Source of the DNA: Lentisphaerota bacterium
GTDB taxonomy: Bacteria; Verrucomicrobiota; Kiritimatiellia; RFP12; UBA1067
Assembly: GCA_015061765.1 (NCBI GenBank)
Contig: SUVZ01000174.1
Coordinates: 1 to 7,593, forward strand
Length of the DNA: 7,593 bases
Reading direction: 5' to 3'
Positions 1 to 6,439 of the stretch are shown piece after piece. The position numbers and the translations under genes were made by a program. How positions within the stretch are numbered: position 1 is the first letter of the stretch; the number at the start of each line of letters is the position of its first letter. The notes below the pieces were generated by a model, which was given only the letters and a program-made list of their open reading frames with translations, was not told the origin of the DNA and did not search any database.

Positions 1-629
1 GGGATATCCTGTCTTGGGTCAGGCAAGGGGGTGTCCTTTATCTTGGAGCCGGAGCAATGACGGCTGATGAATGCAACAGTCCTCTGGATGTGAAGCTGCC
101 GCGTCCGCGCTATGTGAAGCGACAGAATGTCGGTCGCCCCAAGTTCGAGCTTGTCAAGCGCAAAGCGTTCGATTCCTTCGCTTCGATGGATGTGATTGTT
201 GGATCCTCCAGACCCTATTGGCGTGAGCTGAGGATTGGGAAAGGCACCGTTCGCATGGTTGGATTCTTTCCTGCTCTCGACTATTGGAAGCAGGGTGCGG
301 CGAATCCTGAGAGATATGGAATGCTGCATTATCCGAAAGCCCACAGGGAGTTCTTCTGCAACAGGGTGCTGAAGGGCGTACGCCGCAGGGCTGCCACCTC
401 CGACCCTCTTGTCGAACTCTCCCTTCTTGAGGGGGAGCAAGCCGACATTCTGGTGTTTTCAAACTGGAATGGCAGGGAAACCGAAGTGGAGTTCGCGGTG
501 CGGGATGTTCCCCGCTACAGGAAGGTCGCAACAGTCAATGCGGCGCTTTCCGGCGTGAAGGCCGGTCAAGGCGTCCTTCGCGGCAAGGTCAGACTTGAAG
601 GAGGTGCAGTGGTGTACTGCAGAAAGTGA
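1..629 (+). CDS. C-terminal part of a glycosidase-like protein (5' end outside window)
   Basis: The reading frame is open from the first base (first full codon at 3) and ends at TGA 627-629, so 208 C-terminal residues are visible. The first residues (ILSWVRQGGVLYLGAGAM) look like the end of a Rossmann/class I amidotransferase-like domain of the kind found in beta-galactosidase trimerisation domains. A segment follows with GKGTVRMVGFFPALDYW, a pattern I associate with large secreted glycosidase-like proteins of PVC bacteria. The last 75 or so residues (LVELSLLEGEQADILVFSNW onward) look like a small beta-sandwich. The ATG at 57 lies inside the first fold and is probably not the start, although a GGAG lies at 45-48. 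No catalytic residue can be assigned because the main domain lies upstream. The gene leads directly into the phosphoesterase gene and is probably in its operon. The coding assignment is firm; the family assignment is tentative. Confidence 0.7.
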   Translation, partial: DILSWVRQGGVLYLGAGAMTADECNSPLDVKLPRPRYVKRQNVGRPKFELVKRKAFDSFASMDVIVGSSRPYWRELRIGKGTVRMVGFFPALDYWKQGAANPERYGMLHYPKAHREFFCNRVLKGVRRRAATSDPLVELSLLEGEQADILVFSNWNGRETEVEFAVRDVPRYRKVATVNAALSGVKAGQGVLRGKVRLEGGAVVYCRK

Positions 630-632
630 ACC

Positions 633-1976
633 ATGAAATCTACAAGACGGAAATTCATATGTGGAGCCGCCGCCGTTGCTGCGGCCGCTGCGGTTGGGGA
701 GAACAGAAAAGGCGTGCGCCTGCGCATAGCGGTAATGAGCGACAATCAGCTGCGTCCGGAGCGTGACAACTGGGGCTGGCATACGCTCGACCGTGCATTG
801 GAGATGTTGAGGCCTATGGGGGTGGACGTCGTTCTGAACGCCGGCGACATATCCGATTTCGACGACATCCCCACAATTGGCAGATATCTCGACGATTGCC
901 GCGCGAAGCTCGGCGGCGCGGAGCATTTTGCCGTGCCCGGGAATCACGACATCTGGCTGCGGAAAGGCTCCGGCAGGACGCACGACCAGGTGATAGACGA
1001 GTTCTATTCCGTTTTCGGGCAGGGGAAAGGACACGTAACGCGGCGGACGATCGGAGGGTATGATTTCGTAGCCGTCGCTTCTCGAGAAAATATCGGAAAG
1101 GGCGAATACTACGCTGCTGAGGCGGAGAAGCTTGCGAAGACGCTAGGCGAATGCGTACGGCGCGATCCATCGAAGCCGGTTTTTGTCCTGACGCACTACC
1201 AGCCCGCAGGTACGGTTCTTGGTTCTTCGGACGCCTACGGTGTCCATCTGCGCAATGTTCTGGACATGTTCCCCCAGGTCGTTTCGCTTTCCGGACACAC
1301 CCACTGTCCCTTGCGCAACGAGCTCATGATCTGGCAGAAGGAGTTCACCGCAATAAACACATCAACCCTTCATTACGGGTGCTATCCCGGCAGACGCGTC
1401 AATACAGTGGGCGGGATTCTTCCTTTAGCCCGTGAATCCGTGGGGTTCATGGTGATTGACGTGTTCGACGGACGCATTGAAGTCCGTCGCTACAATGCAG
1501 ATGACGGGAAAGAGCTGACCGCGCCGGATGAACGCTGGTCCTTCGACATCCCATACCGGCCAGCATGTCCGAGATATCCTGCAACGCGGCACGGCGTCGC
1601 GCCTCAGTTCGCCGCCGGGGCCCGCATGCTTTCCCGCTACGATTACGGCTTCATCCATTTCCTTTTTGATCCGGCCGGGGGTAAAGACGGGGTCGAGGGC
1701 TATCGGCTGGAGATTGCGGAGATGTTGTCTGGAGGAAAGGCCGCGAAACCGAAAAGCTACATGTACGTGTCCGACTTCTACCGGCTTGAGCGTTTCAGGG
1801 GCGGCAGGGTCAATCTGCGCGCACCGGCGTTTTCCCTCGAACCGGGGAAGTCGTACAACATATCGGTGCGGCCGCGGAATTGGTTCGGCGACGAGGGCGA
1901 ACCCCTGAAGCTGACGATGAAGGTGTCGGAAGGATACCGTTTCCGCAATGTCAATGAAATGTATCCGCAGGAATGA
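633..1976 (+). CDS. Tat-exported calcineurin-like metallophosphoesterase
   Basis: This is a 447-residue metal-dependent phosphoesterase, likely acting outside the cytoplasm on a phosphomono- or diester. The N-terminus is a twin-arginine signal (TRRKFI, R5-R6, then an Ala-rich core to about residue 21), so it is probably exported folded with its metals loaded. The calcineurin-like motifs occur in order: D37-N-Q39, GDISD (71-75), GNHD (103-106), TH (187-188) and GHTH (221-224). The first motif is normally D-x-H; Q in place of H is seen in some subgroups, such as CPPED1-like enzymes. Residues from about 310 to 435 look like an added beta-sandwich, possibly fibronectin III-like. The ATG lies one codon past the upstream stop and in the same frame. 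Its local Shine-Dalgarno is weak (AGAAAG 621-626); the strong AAGGAGGTG at 598-606 is 26 nt away, so translation may depend on coupling to the upstream gene. Substrate unknown. Fold confident, role inferred. Confidence 0.9.
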   Translation: MKSTRRKFICGAAAVAAAAAVGENRKGVRLRIAVMSDNQLRPERDNWGWHTLDRALEMLRPMGVDVVLNAGDISDFDDIPTIGRYLDDCRAKLGGAEHFAVPGNHDIWLRKGSGRTHDQVIDEFYSVFGQGKGHVTRRTIGGYDFVAVASRENIGKGEYYAAEAEKLAKTLGECVRRDPSKPVFVLTHYQPAGTVLGSSDAYGVHLRNVLDMFPQVVSLSGHTHCPLRNELMIWQKEFTAINTSTLHYGCYPGRRVNTVGGILPLARESVGFMVIDVFDGRIEVRRYNADDGKELTAPDERWSFDIPYRPACPRYPATRHGVAPQFAAGARMLSRYDYGFIHFLFDPAGGKDGVEGYRLEIAEMLSGGKAAKPKSYMYVSDFYRLERFRGGRVNLRAPAFSLEPGKSYNISVRPRNWFGDEGEPLKLTMKVSEGYRFRNVNEMYPQE

Positions 1977-1981
1977 ACATC

Positions 1982-1988
1982 AGAGGAG
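1982..1988 (+). promoter_or_regulatory. Ribosome binding site that sets the GH2 start
   Basis: AGAGGAG lies 7 nt before ATG 1996 and 10 nt before ATG 1999. Both starts give a good signal peptide, and no comparable site precedes the in-frame ATG at 1948. Confidence 0.7.
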
Positions 1989-1995
1989 TTTGGAA

Positions 1996-3879
1996 ATGAT
2001 GAAGTTGGCAACGGCACTTCTTGTGCCGATCTTTACGGTTCCCGCATTCGGATATGTCAAGGCGAAGGTTCCGCTGATGACCGAATGGGGCGAGAATGTG
2101 ACCCCGCAGAATGCGTGGCGAAGCTATCCGCGTCCTCAACTGGAGCGCAAAGGCTGGACAAACCTGAACGGGGAGTGGGATTATGCCGTGACAAGCATAA
2201 CCAATACACCGGGAAGGCCCCGGAGGTGGGACGGGAAGATACTTGTCCCATTTCCGATAGAGAGCGCCCTGTCGGGGGTGGGAAGGCTGCTCGCGCCCCA
2301 TGAGTTCCTGTGGTACACGCGAAAGATCGTGTGTGATCCCAGACCCGGCGAACGCATCCTGCTTCATTTCGGCGCAGTCGATTTCCAGACGATGGTTTTC
2401 ATTGGGCACGACGAGGTGACTGACGTGCCGCACGAGGGTGGGCAGAATCCGTTCACGCTCGACATCACCGATTTTGTCAAACGTGGCGAAAACGAGTTGA
2501 CAGTCTGCGTATGGGATCCGACCGAGGGGCTTACAAACTCTCGCGGCAAGCAGTGTCTCAATCCGCATGAATGCTTCTATACCCGCGTCTCAGGGATATG
2601 GCAGACCGTATGGATGGAGACCGTGCCGGAAACATACGTCGAATCCTACAGGATTGAGACTGATATTGACGCCGGAGAGGTTTCGTTCGAGTTCAAGGTG
2701 TCTGGAGCCGAAGGCGGGGAGAATGTCGAGGTGCGCGTTTTCGATGATGGAGAGTGCGTTGCGTCCGGTCGAAGCTCCGGCAGGCGGCTGAAGGTCCGTC
2801 TCCCGGAAGACTTCAGGCTGTGGAGCCCGGAGTCGCCCCATCTGTATACGTTCAAGGCCAAATATTCCGATGACGAGTTTACCGGCAGTTTCGGCATGAG
2901 AAAATTCGAGAAACGCAAAGACGGGAATGGAACGCTACGCTTCTTTCTCAACGGCAGACCTTATTTTCTGATGGGTACGCTTGATCAGGGGTGGTGGCCG
3001 GACGGACTTCTCACTCCGCCGTCCGAGGAGGCCATGGCATATGACATAAAAATGCTGAAGGCCTGCGGCTACAATACGCTCAGAAAGCACATCAAGGTGG
3101 AGCCTCTGCAGTACTACGCGATGTGTGACAGATTGGGCATTCTGGTGGTGCAGGATCTGCCTTCCGGGAATGGAGACGCCGGTTCGCCGCGAAAGGCGGA
3201 GACGATTCGCCGATATCGGCTTCAGCGTCAGGAGCTGAAGGAGATGATGGATTCTCTCGGCAACTTCCAGTCGATTGTCATGTGGTGTCCGTACAATGAG
3301 GGTTGGAGCCAGCCCGGCGAGTTCCTCACGCATTCGACACTTGATTTTGTCCGTCGCTACGACCCTTCGCGCCTTGTAAACGGACCCTCCGGCTGGTTCG
3401 ACTATGAGGGTGGGCATCTGCTTACGTCCAGGCCGGGGGAAAGGAGGGTCACGGAACACAGGCCGGAAGGGGTGTGCGAGGCCGGCGATACTGTTGACAT
3501 GCACCGTTACAGAGGTCCGGACATGTTCAAGGCAAATGACCGTCGCGTGAGTTTTCTCGGTGAATTCGGGGGGCTTGGACATCCGGTCGAAGGGCACTTG
3601 TGGCGTGGAGGTAAGAACGATGACGGCAATTGGGGATATGGAGGCATTGAGGACACCAAGACCCGAAAAGGGCTGGAGCGGACATATCTGGCGCTTCTGG
3701 ACAGACTTGCAGAAAATGTCAAGGCCGGGCTGGGTGGTGCCATCTATACGCAGACTACGGATGTGGAAATAGAGATCAATGGGCTTCTCACATATGATCG
3801 CAAGGTGCTTAAATTCGATCCGGAAGTCTTGAAGAAGGCTCACGGGCGAATATATGGATTGATGCCTGTTGTTCCGTAA
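1996..3879 (+). CDS. Secreted GH2 family glycoside hydrolase
   Basis: This 627-residue protein is a retaining glycosidase of the beta-galactosidase/beta-glucuronidase superfamily. A signal peptide covers about residues 1-19 (MMKLATALLVPIFTVPAFG). The sugar-binding jelly roll follows at about 40-210, with the typical YPRPQ..R..W.NLNG.W opening. An Ig-like domain lies at about 215-300 and the TIM barrel at about 310-610. The acid/base is E435 in VMWCPYNEGW and the probable nucleophile is E523 in LGEFGGLGHP. The later block IYTQTTDVEIEINGLLTYDR is characteristic of a short GH2 subfamily without extra C-terminal domains, so the protein appears complete. The start at ATG 1996 (or the adjacent ATG 1999) is chosen because AGAGGAG at 1982-1988 sits 7-10 nt upstream and the signal peptide begins there; the longer frame from 1948 would overlap the phosphoesterase. 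Nineteen nucleotides separate it from that gene, which suggests one operon. The sugar specificity cannot be read from sequence. Confidence 0.93.
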   Translation: MMKLATALLVPIFTVPAFGYVKAKVPLMTEWGENVTPQNAWRSYPRPQLERKGWTNLNGEWDYAVTSITNTPGRPRRWDGKILVPFPIESALSGVGRLLAPHEFLWYTRKIVCDPRPGERILLHFGAVDFQTMVFIGHDEVTDVPHEGGQNPFTLDITDFVKRGENELTVCVWDPTEGLTNSRGKQCLNPHECFYTRVSGIWQTVWMETVPETYVESYRIETDIDAGEVSFEFKVSGAEGGENVEVRVFDDGECVASGRSSGRRLKVRLPEDFRLWSPESPHLYTFKAKYSDDEFTGSFGMRKFEKRKDGNGTLRFFLNGRPYFLMGTLDQGWWPDGLLTPPSEEAMAYDIKMLKACGYNTLRKHIKVEPLQYYAMCDRLGILVVQDLPSGNGDAGSPRKAETIRRYRLQRQELKEMMDSLGNFQSIVMWCPYNEGWSQPGEFLTHSTLDFVRRYDPSRLVNGPSGWFDYEGGHLLTSRPGERRVTEHRPEGVCEAGDTVDMHRYRGPDMFKANDRRVSFLGEFGGLGHPVEGHLWRGGKNDDGNWGYGGIEDTKTRKGLERTYLALLDRLAENVKAGLGGAIYTQTTDVEIEINGLLTYDRKVLKFDPEVLKKAHGRIYGLMPVVP

Positions 3880-3917
3880 GGGGCCATGAGGCGACTTGTG
3901 TCTATCGAAAAAAGCCG

Positions 3918-3946
3918 TTGCATCGCATGTTGAAATGACATATAAT
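3918..3946 (+). promoter_or_regulatory. Sigma-70-like promoter for the His-rich gene
   Basis: A perfect -10 box TATAAT (3941-3946) is preceded by TTGCAT (3918-3923) at the ideal 17-nt spacing. The -35 matches the consensus at only three of six positions, but a run of six A at 3908-3913 just upstream could act as an UP-like element. Transcription would start near 3953 and give a leader of about 44 nt before ATG 3997. The site lies in the only sizeable gap of the window (3880-3996), at a break between gene groups, which fits a promoter. Predicted from sequence only. Confidence 0.6.
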
Positions 3947-3996
3947 CAACGCCCGTTTTTACGGAATAACTGTCTCTAAAATCAGGAGATACAATC

Positions 3997-4452
3997 ATGA
4001 AGAGTCTTTTAGCGATTTTCGCCGCTGCAACGGTGATGTTGAGCGTCTCTGCCGCTCCACATGGGCGGAGAGGCGGAGGAGGTGTCCCTCCTCCCCATCA
4101 TCACCACCACCATCATCATGGTGGACATCATCACCATAGGCATAGCAAGGCATGGGGCATCGGCGCCGGAATTCTCGGTGCGGGACTTATAGCGTCCACA
4201 ATATATAATGCCACCCATCCGACTCCTGTGGTGGTTGCGCAGCCGACGGTTGTGACCCCGGCTCCTGTCGTCGTGACTCCGGCTCCTGTTGTCGTCCAGC
4301 AACCGGTGGCGACCGGTCACTATGAAACCCGCGTGCAGAACGTGTGGGTGGAGGGACGGTATGTGGATCAGGTCGTGAACGGTGTTGTACAGCGTGTGTG
4401 GCAACCGGGACATTATGAACAACAGCAGACGCAGGTCTGGGTGTCCCACTGA
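3997..4452 (+). CDS. Small secreted histidine-rich repeat protein, function unknown
   Basis: I do not recognise a named family for this 151-residue protein. The start is well supported: AGGAG at 3984-3988 lies 8 nt before the ATG. Residues 1-20 form a signal peptide (MKSLLAIFAAATVMLSVSAA). A basic Gly-rich patch follows (RRGGGG, 24-29). Next is a histidine cluster, H34-41, H44-47 and H49, which would be expected to bind Ni, Zn, Cu or Co. Residues 53-70 are hydrophobic and glycine-rich, with G54, G56, G58, G61 and G63 spaced like a glycine zipper, so this part may insert in or associate with a membrane. Two VVTPAPV units (85-98) form a stiff linker. The tail (107-149) carries repeated G-[HR]-Y and VW motifs that suggest beta-hairpins at the cell surface or in the periplasm. 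It appears to have its own promoter. A metal-binding or envelope role is inference. Confidence 0.85.
   Translation: MKSLLAIFAAATVMLSVSAAPHGRRGGGGVPPPHHHHHHHHGGHHHHRHSKAWGIGAGILGAGLIASTIYNATHPTPVVVAQPTVVTPAPVVVTPAPVVVQQPVATGHYETRVQNVWVEGRYVDQVVNGVVQRVWQPGHYEQQQTQVWVSH
4096..4143 (+). repeat. CAT/CAC codon run encoding the His cluster
   Basis: Eight His codons (4096-4119), two Gly codons, four His codons (4126-4137), then Arg and His. CAT and CAC are mixed irregularly, so this is not a pure triplet microsatellite. The irregularity fits selection on the protein rather than simple slippage, though copy number could still vary between strains. Confidence 0.8.
4249..4290 (+). repeat. Two 21-nt tandem repeats encoding VVTPAPV
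   Basis: Units 4249-4269 and 4270-4290 match at 18 of 21 positions, and all three differences are silent third-position changes. The unit encodes VVTPAPV and lies between the hydrophobic segment and the C-terminal motif repeats of the His-rich protein. Confidence 0.8.
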
Positions 4453-4472
4453 CATTCCGCTTTGATCAATCC

Positions 4473-4477
4473 GGAGG
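4473..4477 (+). promoter_or_regulatory. Ribosome binding site that sets the TTG start of the ABC ATPase
   Basis: GGAGG ends 9 nt before TTG 4487. It directly abuts the alternative TTG at 4478, which therefore cannot be served by it. There is no ATG or GTG start in frame nearby. Confidence 0.7.
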
Positions 4478-4486
4478 TTGTTCAAG

Positions 4487-5608
4487 TTGGCTAACGAATT
4501 CCTTGTCTTTGATCGGGTCACTAAGCGCTTTGGCGCACTGACCGCCGTAGATAATGTTTCCATTTCGATAAAGAAGGGCGAGTTCTTCTCCCTGCTTGGT
4601 CCGTCAGGATGCGGGAAGACCACTCTTCTCCGTATGCTCGGCGGATTCGAGCGCCCTGACAGCGGCCGCATCTACCTTGACGGAAAAGACATCACGGATG
4701 CGCCGCCGAATATGCGGCGTGTGCATACAGTCTTCCAGAACTATGCGCTGTTCCCCACAATGACGATATGGGACAACATCGCGTTTTCGCTCAGGCTCGC
4801 AAAGAAGCCGAAGGCCGAGATCGAGGAAACCGTCGATGCCATGCTTGAAATGATCCAGATGGGCGACCATGCATGGAAGTATCCGAGCATGCTTTCAGGC
4901 GGCCAGAAGCAGCGCGTAGCCATCGCCCGCGCCCTTGTGGACCGTCCCCAGGTGCTTCTGCTCGATGAACCTCTTGCCGCTCTCGACCTGAAGCTTCGCC
5001 AGCACATGCTTCTTGAGCTCGACACGATCCATGACCAGGTCGGAATCACGTTCATGTATGTGACGCACGATCAGGGCGAGGCGATGTCGCTTTCCGACCG
5101 CATCGCCGTGATGAACAGCGGACATGTTGAGCAGCTGGACACCGCGGCAAAGATCTACGAGGCTCCGAAATCGGCTTTTGTGGCGTCGTTCATCGGCGAC
5201 ACGAACTTTTTCGAGGGCGAGATCGCATCCGAGGATGGCGACTACTGCACGATATCCGTGCCCGGATTCGCAAGCGTATGCGCGTTCAACGACCGCAAGC
5301 TTGCTGTTGGGCAGAGTGTGCATCTGTCGGTGCGTCCAGAGAAGATCCGTGTCACTCTTGCGCCGCCGCCGCCGGAGAAGGGGGCGCGGATAAATGTGTT
5401 CGAATCGACGGTGAAGGACATCATCTATCAGGGCGTTTACACCAAGTACTGGCTTGAGTCGGTAGGTAAGCGCATTCAGGCCTTGAAGCCGCATTCGCGT
5501 TTCCTGCTCGACCAGGAGGCCATCACGTGGAACGACAAGGTTTACATATGGTGGCATCCGGACGACGGATACATGGTGGAGGATTCCTCTAATGAAAACG
5601 TTCTCTGA
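4487..5608 (+). CDS. potA: PotA-type ABC transporter ATP-binding protein
   Basis: This 373-residue cytoplasmic ATPase would power an importer of the spermidine/putrescine or related (Fe3+, sugar-phosphate) class. All nucleotide-binding motifs are intact: Walker A GPSGCGKT (38-45), Q-loop Q84 in VFQNYALFP, signature LSGGQ (136-140), Walker B VLLLDE (156-161), D-loop, and switch H194 in YVTHD. The C-terminal part from about 240 is a TOBE-type regulatory domain with the usual VRPEKI segment. The length is close to E. coli PotA (378). The start is TTG at 4487, fixed by GGAGG at 4473-4477. It lies 34 nt after the His-rich gene with no visible terminator, and its last 17 nt overlap panC. No permease or substrate-binding protein gene lies next to it in this window, so potA names the best-matching family; the actual substrate is not shown. 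Membership of this ATPase class is certain. Confidence 0.88.
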   Translation: MANEFLVFDRVTKRFGALTAVDNVSISIKKGEFFSLLGPSGCGKTTLLRMLGGFERPDSGRIYLDGKDITDAPPNMRRVHTVFQNYALFPTMTIWDNIAFSLRLAKKPKAEIEETVDAMLEMIQMGDHAWKYPSMLSGGQKQRVAIARALVDRPQVLLLDEPLAALDLKLRQHMLLELDTIHDQVGITFMYVTHDQGEAMSLSDRIAVMNSGHVEQLDTAAKIYEAPKSAFVASFIGDTNFFEGEIASEDGDYCTISVPGFASVCAFNDRKLAVGQSVHLSVRPEKIRVTLAPPPPEKGARINVFESTVKDIIYQGVYTKYWLESVGKRIQALKPHSRFLLDQEAITWNDKVYIWWHPDDGYMVEDSSNENVL

Positions 5609-6419
5609 TCCGCTGAGGCTTCAGCGGTGGTGCTCTGCGAGGCGGGCTGCCGGCGTCAAGGTTGCATTGGTCCCGACGATGGGCGCCCTGCATGACGGGC
5701 ATCTTTCGCTCATTGCGGCGGCGAAAAAGGCGGGAGCGGATGAGGTTGTGGTGTCCATCTTCGTGAACCCCGCTCAGTTCGGACCGAATGAGGATTACGC
5801 AAAATATCCGCGCGACGCAAAGGCGGATTCTGCGAAGTGCCGACGGGCGGGTGCCACTGCGATATTCTTCCCCACCCCGGCGAACATGTATGCTCCGGAC
5901 CATTCCGTCTGGGTGCTGGAGGATGGTGTCCTGTCGGATTGCCTGTGCGGTGTGCGCCGCCCCGGGCATTTCCGCGGAGTGTGCACGGTCGTTGCCAAGC
6001 TTTTCAACATCGTACATCCGCATGTCGCGGTGTTCGGGCAGAAGGATCTCCAGCAGGCGACGATCATACGCAGGATGGTGCGTGACCTCAATTTCGACGT
6101 AGAGGTGCTGGTGGCCCCGATTGTGCGAGAGCCTTCTGGACTGGCGCTTTCGTCTCGCAATGCGTATCTTTCCGGGCGCGAGAGGGAGAATGCGCTTGCG
6201 CTGTCGCAGTCGCTTGCCGCCGTCAAGGCAGGTGCATGGGCTGCCCAGAAAAGGCGCATTGTTAAGAATCTTGAAGCGCATGGACTCGCGGTTGACTATG
6301 TGGAGGCTGTCGATTCGGACAATCTTCGTCCGGCGAAGTCGATCCGTTCCGGAGTCGCGGTTCTTTTGGCTGCATTTGACGGAAAGACAAGACTCATAGA
6401 CAATCGCATAATGCGTTAA
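5592..6419 (+). CDS. panC: Pantothenate synthetase
   Basis: This enzyme joins D-pantoate and beta-alanine using ATP (via pantoyl-adenylate) to make pantothenate, the coenzyme A precursor, in the cytoplasm. The 275 residues match the family length (E. coli 283). Visible motifs are PTMGALHDGH (28-37, HIGH-like H34 and H37), FVNPAQFGPNEDYAKYPR (57-74), RPGHFRGV (123-130), FGQKDLQQ (148-155) and GLALSSRN (183-190, the KMSKS-equivalent loop). The C-terminus TRLIDN is also typical. The residue before GLALSSRN is S182, where D is usual (E. coli KDGLALSSRN). The ATG at 5592 has GGAGGA at 5578-5583, 8 nt upstream, inside the end of the ATPase gene. The 17-nt overlap suggests translational coupling. 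No panB or panD is seen nearby. Confidence 0.96.
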   Translation: MKTFSDPLRLQRWCSARRAAGVKVALVPTMGALHDGHLSLIAAAKKAGADEVVVSIFVNPAQFGPNEDYAKYPRDAKADSAKCRRAGATAIFFPTPANMYAPDHSVWVLEDGVLSDCLCGVRRPGHFRGVCTVVAKLFNIVHPHVAVFGQKDLQQATIIRRMVRDLNFDVEVLVAPIVREPSGLALSSRNAYLSGRERENALALSQSLAAVKAGAWAAQKRRIVKNLEAHGLAVDYVEAVDSDNLRPAKSIRSGVAVLLAAFDGKTRLIDNRIMR

Positions 6420-6439
6420 GGCCAAAAAGGAGGGCAACA

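Noticed and set aside
57..629. Complete 190-residue protein starting at ATG 57
   Set aside because: The frame is open to the window edge and the 18 upstream codons continue the same fold (WVRQGGVLYLGAGA), so a truncated larger protein is more likely.
1948..1995. Upstream in-frame extension of the GH2 gene from ATG 1948
   Set aside because: It would overlap the phosphoesterase by 29 nt and put 16 polar residues before an evident signal peptide. The AGAGGAG at 1982-1988 supports 1996 or 1999.
2935..3843. 302-codon open frame on the - strand opposite the GH2 gene
   Set aside because: The + strand here carries both GH2 catalytic motifs. The antisense product shows no domain and no ribosome binding site stands out.
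3953..3964. CCGT-TTTT-ACGG hairpin as a terminator
   Set aside because: The stem is only 4 bp, no T tract follows, and it sits at the expected transcription start of the next gene.
3880..3996. Riboswitch or small RNA in the gap after the GH2 gene
   Set aside because: The gap is 117 nt, with about 44 nt after the predicted transcription start. No extended pairing or known aptamer core is visible.
4096..4143. CAT/CAC run as a microsatellite or CRISPR-like repeat
   Set aside because: It is coding, in frame, irregular in codon choice, and explained by the His cluster.
4456..4475. TCCG/CGGA inverted repeat that could hide the ATPase ribosome binding site
   Set aside because: The 4-bp stem with a 12-nt loop is too weak to support a regulatory claim.
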